NCBI GenBank assembly: GCA_002366645.1
Contig: DFBM01000028.1
Coordinates: forward strand, 1 to 35,082
Direction: 5' to 3'
DNA length: 35,082 nt
From: Rhodobacterales bacterium UBA3080
GTDB taxonomy: Bacteria > Pseudomonadota > Alphaproteobacteria > Rhodobacterales > Rhodobacteraceae
Numbering within the stretch: position 1 is the stretch's first letter; each line of letters starts with the position of its first letter. The notes beneath the pieces are model-generated. The model saw only the letters and a program-made list of their open reading frames with translations. It was not told the origin of the DNA and searched no databases. Below are positions 19,205-26,659 of this stretch, in pieces. Both the position numbers and the translations under genes were made by a program.

Positions 19205-20418
19205 AAACTTACGCGGCTAAGGCGACAGTGCTTCCAAAGCGAATCAAGCGAGGTGACTAGATTGTCGATCATCTCGGGGGTGTGCACTGGTGAAGGGGTG
19301 AAGCGCAGCCGTTCGGTTCCCCTTGGAACCGTCGGAAAATTGATCGGTTGGACGTAAACGCCGAATTCTTCGAGCATCTGGTCGGACAAACGTTTGCATT
19401 TTACGGGGTCTGACACAAGAACGGGTACAATGTGGCTATCGTTGTCCATCACTGGCAAACCCATAGCTTTTAGACGTAGCTTCAAAGTCTTGGCAGCCGC
19501 TTGCTGCGCGTCGCGCAATTCCTGATGTTCTTTTAAATACCGCACCGAAGCGGCAGCCCCGGCCGCTATGGCCGGCGGCAACGATGTCGTAAAGATAAAG
19601 CCGGGCGCATAGGAACGAACGGCGTCAGCCATTTTTGCAGTTGTCGCGATATAGCCGCCCATCACGCCATAAGCCTTGGCCAACGTGCCGTTAATGATGT
19701 CGATCCGGTCCATCAAACCGTCCCGTTCAGCGACTCCGCCACCACGTGGACCGTACATGCCAACTGCGTGCACCTCGTCGATATAGGTTAGCGCGTTAAA
19801 CTCGTCCGCAAGGTCGCAGACTTCCTTGATTGGACCAAAATCGCCATCCATCGAATAAATCGACTCGAATGCAATCAGTTTAGGGCGGTCTTTGTCGACT
19901 GATTCCAGAAGCTCGCGCAGGTGTTCCAGATCGTTATGGCGCCATATGTGTTTTTCACAACGGCCATGGCGAACACCTTCAATCATCGAGGCGTGGTTTA
20001 GTTCGTCCGAAAAGATCACCAGATCCGGAAACAGCTTTGGCAAAACCGAAAGCGTGGATTCGTTGGCAATATATGCTGACGTAAAAATCAGGGCCGCTTC
20101 TTTCTGGTGAAGGTCGGCGATCTCGTCTTCCAGTTCTTTGTGAAATACCGTCGTGCCCGAAATATTGCGGGTTCCGCCGGATCCGGCACCGGCAACCTGT
20201 AAAACACGCTCCATCGCCTCGATCACAACGGGGTTCTGGCCCATGCCTAGATAGTCATTGCCACACCAGACCGTAATATCCTGCTTCACACCATCCAGAC
20301 GAGTCCAGACTGCATGCGGAAACGCACCCTTTTCACGGCATATATCCGTAAAGACACGATATCGCCCCTCGTCATGCAAGGCTTGTAGGGCTTTATCCAG
20401 GCTGGCGTTATAATCCAT
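19195..20418 (-). CDS. hemA: 5-aminolevulinate synthase
   Basis: This PLP enzyme condenses glycine and succinyl-CoA to 5-aminolevulinate, the first step of heme synthesis in alphaproteobacteria. The 407-residue product matches the family length. The Schiff-base lysine is Lys248 in GTLAKAYGVMGGY, at the same number as in Rhodobacter capsulatus. Other conserved stretches are GAGSGGTRNISGT, DELNHASMI, and YIDEVHAVGMYG. The frame runs six codons further; ATG 20418 is chosen because GGAGAG precedes it and MDYNASLDKAL is the typical start. A six-base inverted repeat lies about 40 bases upstream of the start. Confidence 0.97.
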   Translation of the reverse strand: MDYNASLDKALQALHDEGRYRVFTDICREKGAFPHAVWTRLDGVKQDITVWCGNDYLGMGQNPVVIEAMERVLQVAGAGSGGTRNISGTTVFHKELEDEIADLHQKEAALIFTSAYIANESTLSVLPKLFPDLVIFSDELNHASMIEGVRHGRCEKHIWRHNDLEHLRELLESVDKDRPKLIAFESIYSMDGDFGPIKEVCDLADEFNALTYIDEVHAVGMYGPRGGGVAERDGLMDRIDIINGTLAKAYGVMGGYIATTAKMADAVRSYAPGFIFTTSLPPAIAAGAAASVRYLKEHQELRDAQQAAAKTLKLRLKAMGLPVMDNDSHIVPVLVSDPVKCKRLSDQMLEEFGVYVQPINFPTVPRGTERLRFTPSPVHTPEMIDNLVTSLDSLWKHCRLSRVSLAG

Positions 20419-20456
20419 GTGCAACTCTCCAAACACGTTGATCGTCGTATATAAGG

Positions 20457-20473
20457 GGAGTTAACGCAACTCC
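20457..20473. promoter_or_regulatory. Inverted repeat upstream of hemA
   Basis: GGAGTT-aacgc-AACTCC, a perfect six-base inverted repeat with a five-base loop, about 40 bases before the hemA ATG. It could be an operator or a small leader hairpin. I do not recognise it as an FNR, Fur or Irr site. Confidence 0.35.
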
Positions 20474-20551
20474 TCACGTCACAAATCGCCGCAGGGATGC
20501 TCTATTGTTTCCTTTTAAGCAAGGTCATTTTTTGTATACGGGGGATAAATC

Positions 20552-21049
20552 TCAGTAAATAAACCGGATTTGGTCGGCCCAATACCGCTCAAGAACACGC
20601 AAATGTGCATTCACATCATCCAGTGAGACTTCATCCATCGACGCAATATCCAGTAATCCATCTGAATGACGTGCAAACATTTCCGACAACGCCACCCGAA
20701 TATCACGGCCCTTGTCGGTTAAGCGCACCCGCACAGAGCGCCGGTCGACCGCACATTTTTCGTGATGCATATAGCCGGATTCGACCAGCTTTTTAAGATT
20801 GTATGACACATTCGAGCCTTGGTAATACCCGCGCGACTTCAACTCGCCGGCGGTCACTTCCTGTTCCCCGATGTTGAACAACAATAACCCTTGCACGGAG
20901 TTGATGTCGATCAGCCCCAAGCGTTCGAATTCGTCCTTAACCACATCCAGCAACAATCGGTGTAGGCGTTCCAGCCGTCCGAGTGTGTCCAGATAGATCG
21001 ACAGATTATCCGGCGCATCCTGTCCATTTACCGCCGTTTGCATATTCAT
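20552..21049 (-). CDS. MarR-family regulator, PetP/LdtR-like
   Basis: This 165-residue winged-helix protein has the MarR core at about residues 35-140. The recognition region LKSRGYYQGSNVSYNLKKLVESGY is followed by the wing VDRRSVRVRLTDKG. The motif is characteristic of the alphaproteobacterial PetP/LdtR group rather than MarR or OhrR. No redox cysteine is obvious in the N-terminal part. PetP is known from Rhodobacter capsulatus cytochrome gene control and LdtR from Liberibacter cell-wall control; the target here is not known. ATG 21049 has GGGAGG six bases upstream. A perfect 13-bp palindrome lies about 40 bases upstream, a likely autoregulatory operator. hemA is downstream on the same strand after about 130 bases. 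Confidence 0.85.
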   Translation of the reverse strand: MNMQTAVNGQDAPDNLSIYLDTLGRLERLHRLLLDVVKDEFERLGLIDINSVQGLLLFNIGEQEVTAGELKSRGYYQGSNVSYNLKKLVESGYMHHEKCAVDRRSVRVRLTDKGRDIRVALSEMFARHSDGLLDIASMDEVSLDDVNAHLRVLERYWADQIRFIY

Positions 21050-21089
21050 ATCATGCCTCCCAATACCTTTCGCTGCATTGGTTTTGACA

Positions 21090-21102
21090 TTGCGAATCGC
21101 AA
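21090..21102. promoter_or_regulatory. Palindrome upstream of the MarR-type gene
   Basis: TTGCGAATCGCAA, a perfect odd-length palindrome, in the gap between sdhE and the MarR-family gene. MarR proteins usually bind such palindromes in their own promoter. Its centre GAATC matches GANTC, the methylation site of the alphaproteobacterial CcrM enzyme. Confidence 0.5.
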
Positions 21103-21136
21103 CAAGAGGTTAAATATCGAAAATTAGTCGCACAAA

Positions 21137-21397
21137 TTACGCAATTTTGTGGAAATCACGGATCACGCTAATAATTTCGGCATGTTCAGACGGTGGAGTC
21201 GCCTGACGGGACATCCAAACATATAAATCCTGATCGTTTTCAACCAAAAGCGCCTCGTATTGCTCCAGCGCGTCCGCGGAAAGAGCGGCAATTTCCGTGT
21301 CGGAATACGGCCCGAGGATCATGTCCATTTCCTTCGTCCCACGTCGCCAGCTACGCATTTGAAGGCGTTTGATGCGGTTTTCGGGGGTCTCTGTCAT
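21137..21397 (-). CDS. sdhE: Succinate dehydrogenase assembly factor 2 (SdhE)
   Basis: SdhE promotes covalent attachment of FAD to the flavoprotein subunit of succinate dehydrogenase and fumarate reductase. The 86-residue product is a small helical protein of normal family size with the diagnostic RGTKEMD (RGxxE) segment at about residues 19-25 and the later YEALLVENDQDLYVWM. It was earlier annotated as an antitoxin (CptB/YgfY), which should be disregarded. ATG 21397 has GAGGAG upstream. It is followed by the MarR-type gene on the same strand and is divergent from the aminotransferase gene. Confidence 0.92.
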   Translation of the reverse strand: MTETPENRIKRLQMRSWRRGTKEMDMILGPYSDTEIAALSADALEQYEALLVENDQDLYVWMSRQATPPSEHAEIISVIRDFHKIA

Positions 21398-21509
21398 GGG
21401 TGTCTCCTCTAATTAGCTCCGTTTGCACCCAAAAGAGGGCATGTGCAACCTTGATCCCTGCTTTAAGGCAACCTATCACTTTCACGAACCATTTTGACGG
21501 AGCTAAAAA

Positions 21510-22712
21510 ATGTCCATCATCGCCGATGCCCTTTCACGTGTTAAGCCATCGCCAACATTAGCGGTGTCGACCAAAGCAAGCGAACTAAAAGCTGCGGGAG
21601 TGGACGTCATCGGTCTTGGCGCAGGCGAACCGGATTTCGATACTCCGGACAACATCAAAGCGGCAGCAATTGACGCGATCAACCGAGGAGAGACCAAATA
21701 TACGGCCCCAGATGGCATTCCGGAACTGAAAGCCGCCATCTGTGATAAATTCCGCCGCGAAAATGAACTAGAGTATTCCCCTTCGCAAGTCATGGTGTCG
21801 ACGGGCGGAAAGCAAGTGCTTTTCAATGCCTTACTGGCAACGCTGAACCCAGAAGATGAGGTTATCATCCCTGCCCCCTATTGGGTTAGTTACCCCGACA
21901 TGGTTCGGCTGTGTGGTGGCGAACCCGTTGTGATCGAAGCGCAAATCGAGGCTAATTTCAAAATCACTGCAGACCAGCTCGAGGCGGCGATAACGCCCAA
22001 AACCAAATGGTTGATATTCAACTCGCCGTCCAATCCGACCGGCGCCGGATATTCGTGGGACGAGCTTAAAACCCTGACAGATGTTCTATTACGCCACCCT
22101 CATGTCTGGGTGATGACAGACGATATGTACGAACATATCGCCTATGCCCCTTTCAAATTCTGCACACCTGCACAGGTGGAGCCGGCCCTTTATGATCGCA
22201 CCCTTACTGTTAATGGCGTCTCGAAGGCCTATGCGATGACGGGCTGGCGGATCGGTTATGCCGCAGGCCCGGAGTCCCTGATTAAGGCGATGATAAAGGT
22301 TCAGGGGCAGTCGACCACCAACCCTTGCTCCATCAGTCAATGGGCGGCGGTTGAGGCGCTTAACGGACCTCAGGACTATATCGCCACCAGCCGTATCGCT
22401 TTCGCGCGGCGTCGAGATCTGGTCGTAGAGCTACTAGACAAAATTGACGGTATGGCCTGCCCTACACCCGAAGGCGCATTTTACGTTTACCCTTCAATCA
22501 AGGGATTGATCGGTAGGTCTACTCCGTCAGGAAGCGTCATTAAAAACGATGAGGATTTCGCCACGGAATTGCTGGAAGCCGAAGGGGTGGCGGTGGTGTT
22601 TGGTGCAGCCTTCGGATTGTCACCGAATTTCCGAATAAGTTATGCTACCTCGGACGAAATACTGACCGAAGCCTGCAACCGTATAACCCGTTTTTGCGAA
22701 GGGTTGAAATGA
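21510..22712 (+). CDS. PLP-dependent aspartate-type aminotransferase
   Basis: This 400-residue class I/II aminotransferase belongs to the aspartate/prephenate aminotransferase subgroup common in alphaproteobacteria (AatA/AspC-type). It starts SIIADALSRVKPSPT and has GLGAGEPDFDTPDNI near residue 36 and NSPSNPTGAGYS near 171. The PLP lysine is Lys239 in NGVSKAYAMTGWRIGY. ATG 21510 is preceded by CGGAG. It likely interconverts aspartate and oxaloacetate, and may also act on prephenate; sequence alone does not separate these. The TGA overlaps the next start by four bases. Confidence 0.93.
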   Translation: MSIIADALSRVKPSPTLAVSTKASELKAAGVDVIGLGAGEPDFDTPDNIKAAAIDAINRGETKYTAPDGIPELKAAICDKFRRENELEYSPSQVMVSTGGKQVLFNALLATLNPEDEVIIPAPYWVSYPDMVRLCGGEPVVIEAQIEANFKITADQLEAAITPKTKWLIFNSPSNPTGAGYSWDELKTLTDVLLRHPHVWVMTDDMYEHIAYAPFKFCTPAQVEPALYDRTLTVNGVSKAYAMTGWRIGYAAGPESLIKAMIKVQGQSTTNPCSISQWAAVEALNGPQDYIATSRIAFARRRDLVVELLDKIDGMACPTPEGAFYVYPSIKGLIGRSTPSGSVIKNDEDFATELLEAEGVAVVFGAAFGLSPNFRISYATSDEILTEACNRITRFCEGLK

Positions 22713-23098
22713 TGCTTGAACGTCCGACCCTATATTTCCGTCGAAAAGATAACGGTGCTGCCGTCTACCGGATTGGCGAGGGGAGCCATGCTCGTCTTGA
22801 TCTGGTTCAAATCGCCGTACTCAAACAGAACGGTGAAGTGAAACCTCAAGGCAAATTGCTTCCAAGCGAGTCCGAGCTCGCGGAAATCGAAGCGTGGCAT
22901 CAGGAACGGAAGTCCGAACAAAAAACCCGCGACGCGACGCGGGTGGATCAGTTCATTGGCGAAATGAACTCGATGGCGCAATGGATTCAGGCGAACGCTA
23001 ACGACAAACAGATATCGCAATCGGCACAACCATTGCTTATGGCGATGCATGATTTACGAACCACACTGGTGCGCCGAATGAGTGGGCGGGGCAAGTAG
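22709..23098 (+). CDS. Uncharacterised 129-residue protein
   Basis: I do not recognise a family. The protein is soluble, with no signal or membrane segment. The N-terminal half (about 1-60) looks like a small beta-rich domain: LYFRRKDNGAAVYRIGEGSHARLDLVQIA. The C-terminal half is predicted helical and charged (EIEAWHQERKSEQ, then FIGEMNSMAQWIQ and a basic end). The ATG at 22709 overlaps the aminotransferase TGA (ATGA), so it is translationally coupled. A second ATG follows immediately and is equally possible. Composition and coding context resemble its neighbours, so it is likely a real gene of restricted distribution. Confidence 0.75.
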   Translation: MMLERPTLYFRRKDNGAAVYRIGEGSHARLDLVQIAVLKQNGEVKPQGKLLPSESELAEIEAWHQERKSEQKTRDATRVDQFIGEMNSMAQWIQANANDKQISQSAQPLLMAMHDLRTTLVRRMSGRGK

Positions 23099-23154
23099 CC
23101 ACAACAAATGTTTTTCTGATATAGTCGTAGTTATATTTCAGCAGGGAGTTTAAA

Positions 23155-23670
23155 ATGTCCGGTTTGTCACAAGAACAACAAGACCTTAAAGACAGCATTA
23201 AGAAAAGCTCGACGATCTGGGCCGTCGTTGTCGGGCTTGTCACTGTCGGCATCATTTACTGGATATTGAATAGCCAAACTAGCGGAGTTCGAATGGCTGC
23301 AGCCGCCCTTAGTGGTGTCGCGGTCGCAATATCGATGTATCGGAAGTCCTTTGCATCAGGTTCCAAATCCGCGCGATGTAGTAAATGCGATGCAGCATTC
23401 AGCATAACGCGCACTGATCGCGTCGAGACGGTTATGTCCGCCGAAGATAAAGAAGAGCGCGAACCACAAGAAGACGGGTCGACCATCGTTAAAACATGGG
23501 TAGAGGAAAAATATTCAGTCCTCGAAACCTATACCTGCTCCAAGTGTCGGGACGTTACGACCAAAACCTATGATGCGACCCGTCGCAAGGACGAAAAAAC
23601 CGAAGTAGAAGCGGCTCCTGTTGTGTCCGCAACGAAATCGAAAAAGCAGAAAAAACCCGATAAATCTTAG
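23155..23670 (+). CDS. Uncharacterised membrane protein with CxxC zinc-ribbon-like region
   Basis: This 171-residue protein has two hydrophobic helices near the N-terminus (about residues 21-41 and 45-62). A cytoplasmic-type basic loop follows, then a region with two CSKC motifs about 54 residues apart (near residues 79 and 132), a spacing that could form one zinc ribbon or rubredoxin-like knuckle. The tail is lysine-rich. No homologous family is recognised. GGGAG stands six bases before ATG 23155. It follows the previous gene by about 55 bases and precedes serS by about 180. Zinc binding is inferred from the paired CxxC only. Confidence 0.75.
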   Translation: MSGLSQEQQDLKDSIKKSSTIWAVVVGLVTVGIIYWILNSQTSGVRMAAAALSGVAVAISMYRKSFASGSKSARCSKCDAAFSITRTDRVETVMSAEDKEEREPQEDGSTIVKTWVEEKYSVLETYTCSKCRDVTTKTYDATRRKDEKTEVEAAPVVSATKSKKQKKPDKS

Positions 23671-23851
23671 ACTTATACCGGCGACCTAATCCTTTTATTC
23701 ATTAGAAATTGCATTTGGAAATTGTGTTCACGTCTACGCAACAGGGTTGCACTACACCGTTCTATGACGCACCCCACGATCAAACGGGTTTATCCTGACG
23801 TGAGTTTGTTGCATAACGCCGCCATGAGAATCCTAACCAACGAGCAAGCCA

Positions 23852-25141
23852 ATGCATGACATCAAATTGATCCGCGAGAACCCCGAAGCTTTTGACGCCG
23901 GTCTGGCCCGGCGCGGCGTTTCAGCGATGTCTTCCGATATACTGGCAATCGACGAGTCGCGGCGCACAAAAATTCGTGCCGCCGAAGAAGCCTTGGCCGA
24001 ACGCAACGCTGCCTCGAAGATGGTTGGCGCTGCCAAAGCCTCGGGAGACGAAGCGGAATTCGAGCGGTTACGGGCGCTGGTTGCAGAAAAAAAGACCGAA
24101 ATCGCAAATCTGGAAGAAGAAGCGAAGGCTGAGGACGCGCGCCTTAACGAATTGTTAATGGGCATTCCGAATATTCCAGCCGAAGATACTCCGGACGGTG
24201 CAGACGAAAACGATAATGTCGAGGTGAAGCGCCACGGCAACCCCCGCAACTTCGCCTTTACCCCCAAAGAGCATTACGAAATTGCTGGTGCCGCCGACGG
24301 TCTGGATTTCGAGATGGCGGCCAAGCTATCAGGTTCGCGCTTTGTTGTGTTGAGCGGCGCCATGGTGCGGCTGCATCGGGCGCTTGGGCAGTTCATGCTC
24401 GACACGCATATAGATAAAAACGGGCTTACCGAAATGTGGGTGCCCGTGCTCGTCCGCGACGAGGCAATGTATGGTACCGGCCAATTGCCAAAATTCGCCG
24501 AGGATAGCTATCGCACAGAAAACGGTTGGTGGCTGATCCCGACGGCCGAAGTACCGCTGACCAACACCGTATCCGGCGAAATTGTTGACGAATCCACCCT
24601 GCCCCGCCGGATGGTTGCGCACACACAGTGCTTCCGTTCGGAAGCAGGTTCCGCAGGGCGAGACACATCCGGTATGCTACGCCAACACCAGTTCGAGAAA
24701 GTCGAGATGGTGTCGGTCTCTAAACCTGAAAACAGCCGCGCCGAGCTTGATCGAATGGTTGGCTGCGCAGAAGGCATTCTCGAAGCTTTGGAAATTCCAT
24801 ACCGTACACTGGTGCTTTGCACAGGGGACACCGGTTTTGGCATGCGTCAGACATTCGATATCGAGGCTTGGCTACCGGGTCAAAACACCTACCGCGAAAT
24901 TTCGTCCTGCTCGCTCGCCGGTGATTTTCAGGCGCGTCGCATGAACGCCCGCTATCGCCCCGACGGAGGTAAACCCGAATTCTTGCACACACTCAACGGC
25001 TCGGGTCTGGCGATTGGCAGGACACTTATTGCCGTTGTCGAGAATTACCAGCAGGAAGATGGCTCGATTGGGATTCCGGCAGTGCTGCATGGGTACATGG
25101 GCGGGAGCACCATGATTACGCCCGAAGGTTCTCTGGCGTAA
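23852..25141 (+). CDS. serS: Seryl-tRNA synthetase
   Basis: This class II synthetase charges tRNA-Ser (and tRNA-Sec where present). The 429-residue product begins MHDIKLIRENPEAF and has the N-terminal coiled-coil arm at about residues 28-105, which contacts the tRNA variable arm. The catalytic core has motif 2 in CFRSEAGSAGRDTSGMLRQH and motif 3 in LNGSGLAIGRTLIAVVENYQ near the end. ATG 23852 is preferred for the conserved N-terminus although the preceding Shine-Dalgarno is weak (CGAGCAAG). In many alphaproteobacteria serS sits close to surE; here a DUF1203 gene and the tup-like pair lie between. Confidence 0.97.
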   Translation: MHDIKLIRENPEAFDAGLARRGVSAMSSDILAIDESRRTKIRAAEEALAERNAASKMVGAAKASGDEAEFERLRALVAEKKTEIANLEEEAKAEDARLNELLMGIPNIPAEDTPDGADENDNVEVKRHGNPRNFAFTPKEHYEIAGAADGLDFEMAAKLSGSRFVVLSGAMVRLHRALGQFMLDTHIDKNGLTEMWVPVLVRDEAMYGTGQLPKFAEDSYRTENGWWLIPTAEVPLTNTVSGEIVDESTLPRRMVAHTQCFRSEAGSAGRDTSGMLRQHQFEKVEMVSVSKPENSRAELDRMVGCAEGILEALEIPYRTLVLCTGDTGFGMRQTFDIEAWLPGQNTYREISSCSLAGDFQARRMNARYRPDGGKPEFLHTLNGSGLAIGRTLIAVVENYQQEDGSIGIPAVLHGYMGGSTMITPEGSLA

Positions 25142-25210
25142 TCAGCAAGAAACGGGTCGTGGGTGGTAAAATAGGGTTTTAAGTATCGGGTTCTGACGAA
25201 AGGATCCCGA

Positions 25211-25684
25211 ATGCCCGTAATATTTCACGCCCTGCCCACCCTTGACGTCTGTAACCTACAAGCAGGCCACCCCGACTTCTACGGGCATTCGGCTGAACGC
25301 ACGACATCTAGCGGTTCAGGAACGCCCTGCCGGCATTGTCTTTCGAACACACCGGCGGGTGAAACAATGCGGATCCTTTCCTATCGTCCGTTTGAGAACG
25401 ATCAGCCGTATGCAGAAGTCAGGCCGATCTTTCTTTGCGGGAAAAAATGCGAAAAGTTCAAGACTTCGTCGGACCTACCCCCAATCCTGCAATCCTCTCC
25501 AGAGTATCTGGTCAAGGGGTATTGCACAGACGACCGGATTGTCTATGGCACAGGTGAAATCGTCTCACCCGATGATTTCACCGCTGCTTGTGACGCAGTA
25601 TTTGCAGACACGAAGGTGGCTTACATCCACGTTCGTTCGGCCATAAACAACTGCTACATGTGTAAAATCACGCGCACTTTGTAA
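25211..25684 (+). CDS. DUF1203 family protein
   Basis: This 157-residue protein shows the DUF1203 pattern in order: PCRHCL near residue 39, a GETMRILSYRPF segment, an AEVRPIFLC segment with a cysteine, a C-terminal VAYIHVRSAINNCYM, and a final R. Several conserved cysteines and histidines hint at metal or redox chemistry, but no function is known for the family. ATG 25211 has AAAGGA at suitable spacing. It is convergent with the tupA-like gene and about 70 bases downstream of serS. Confidence 0.85.
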   Translation: MPVIFHALPTLDVCNLQAGHPDFYGHSAERTTSSGSGTPCRHCLSNTPAGETMRILSYRPFENDQPYAEVRPIFLCGKKCEKFKTSSDLPPILQSSPEYLVKGYCTDDRIVYGTGEIVSPDDFTAACDAVFADTKVAYIHVRSAINNCYMCKITRTL

Positions 25685-25761
25685 GACAATCGCCGAGGTT
25701 TGACCCAACCTGCAATGCTTGCCTCTTCAGGGAAAGTATTTGCGGCGGGAGAGCCCCTGTT

Positions 25762-26574
25762 TTATCGGGCGTTAGGGAAAAACAATTGCTGGCCGTCGCG
25801 TTCGTAGTCCGCGATCGATTGTTGTCCTTCTTCGCTAAGCAACCAAGCTATAAACACCTGCGCGCCGGTTGCGTTTACGTGCGGAAACTTGACGGGATTT
25901 ACCGCGATAACGCCATACTGGTTGAAAAGGTCGGCGTCGCCTTCAAACAGGATTCGCGCATCGTTTTTACCCTCATATGCAATCCAAGTGGCGCGGTCGG
26001 TCAATGTGTATCCCTGCATCTCGATCGCAGCGCGAATAGTCGCCCCCATGCCGGAGCCTGTTTCGCGGTACCACTGCGATGGTGCAACAGTGTGTTCAAT
26101 CGAAGCCCAAAGCGCCCGTTCTTTTTTGTGAGTACCTGAATCATCGCCGCGCGAAACAAAAATCGCGGCGCCTTTTGCGAGAAGTCTCAAAGCCTCCTCG
26201 AGGGTTCCCGCGCCGGAAAGCCCAGCTGGATCAGTATCGGGCCCGATAATTACAAAGTCATTGTACATCAGATCAAAACGCTTCACGCCGTTACCCGCCT
26301 CGATAAACGCCTGTTCTGCCGCTTTGGCGTGTACGAGCAATACATCCGCATCGCCATTGGCGGCATTTCGAATGGCCTGACCTGTGCCAACGGCGACGAC
26401 ACGTACTTCAATGCCGGTTTCTGCTGAAAACTTGGGTAAAAGGTAATCATAAAGCCCTGAATTTTGCGTCGAAGTCGTCGATTGCACCAGAATATGCCCC
26501 GGAGCGGCAGATACGCCGATTACGGACATTGCAAGTGCAACAAAACCAAGTAGTATTTTATTCAACGTCGCCAT
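25762..26574 (-). CDS. Tungstate-type ABC transporter substrate-binding protein (TupA-like)
   Basis: This 270-residue periplasmic protein has a signal peptide likely cut near V-S-A-A (about residue 23). The tungstate-binding family motif QSTTSTQNSGLYDYLLP follows, with GTGQAIRNAANGDADVLLVH and SRGDDSGTHKKE further on, as in TupA. Such proteins bind tungstate (sometimes molybdate) and deliver it to the TupBC transporter. The frame is open further upstream; ATG 26574 is chosen for the signal peptide and GGGGA upstream. No permease or ATPase gene follows: the next gene is convergent. The ModE-type gene is divergent, and the gap carries a ModE-like operator. Confidence 0.85.
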   Translation of the reverse strand: MATLNKILLGFVALAMSVIGVSAAPGHILVQSTTSTQNSGLYDYLLPKFSAETGIEVRVVAVGTGQAIRNAANGDADVLLVHAKAAEQAFIEAGNGVKRFDLMYNDFVIIGPDTDPAGLSGAGTLEEALRLLAKGAAIFVSRGDDSGTHKKERALWASIEHTVAPSQWYRETGSGMGATIRAAIEMQGYTLTDRATWIAYEGKNDARILFEGDADLFNQYGVIAVNPVKFPHVNATGAQVFIAWLLSEEGQQSIADYERDGQQLFFPNAR

Positions 26575-26583
26575 GACAATCCC

Positions 26584-26607
26584 CGTTATGCTAGTTTTTA
26601 CATAACG
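26584..26607. promoter_or_regulatory. ModE-type operator upstream of the tupA-like gene
   Basis: A 24-bp site with perfect 7-bp arms, CGTTATG and CATAACG, separated by ten bases. The arms, the TACATAACG half and the total length agree with the E. coli modA operator bound by ModE, as I recall it. It begins ten bases before the tupA ATG and touches the candidate -10, so binding should repress tupA. Confidence 0.7.
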
Positions 26608-26633
26608 TATATCGGCGAGACTAAAACCGACAA
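26606..26633 (-). promoter_or_regulatory. Candidate promoter of the tupA-like gene
   Basis: On the minus strand TTGTCG (26633-26628), a 16-base spacer, then TATACG (26611-26606). The -10 overlaps the edge of the ModE-type operator, so the transcription start would fall inside the operator. Confidence 0.4.
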
Positions 26634-26659
26634 GACTTTTTTGACATATCGGGAAAGAA

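Noticed and set aside
21423..21448. TTGCAC and GTGCAA inverted pair with 14-base spacer
   Set aside because: Short arms and a long spacer; expected by chance in a gap this size and not near a clear promoter.
21415..21504. AGCTCCG and CGGAGCT as distant inverted copies in the sdhE-aminotransferase gap
   Set aside because: Separated by about 77 bases, and the second copy is simply the ribosome-binding site of the aminotransferase gene.
23671..23851. Possible leader structure before serS, with GCAAC-AGG-GTTGC at 23738-23750
   Set aside because: A five-base stem is too weak; no T-box elements are present, and T-boxes are not expected in this group.
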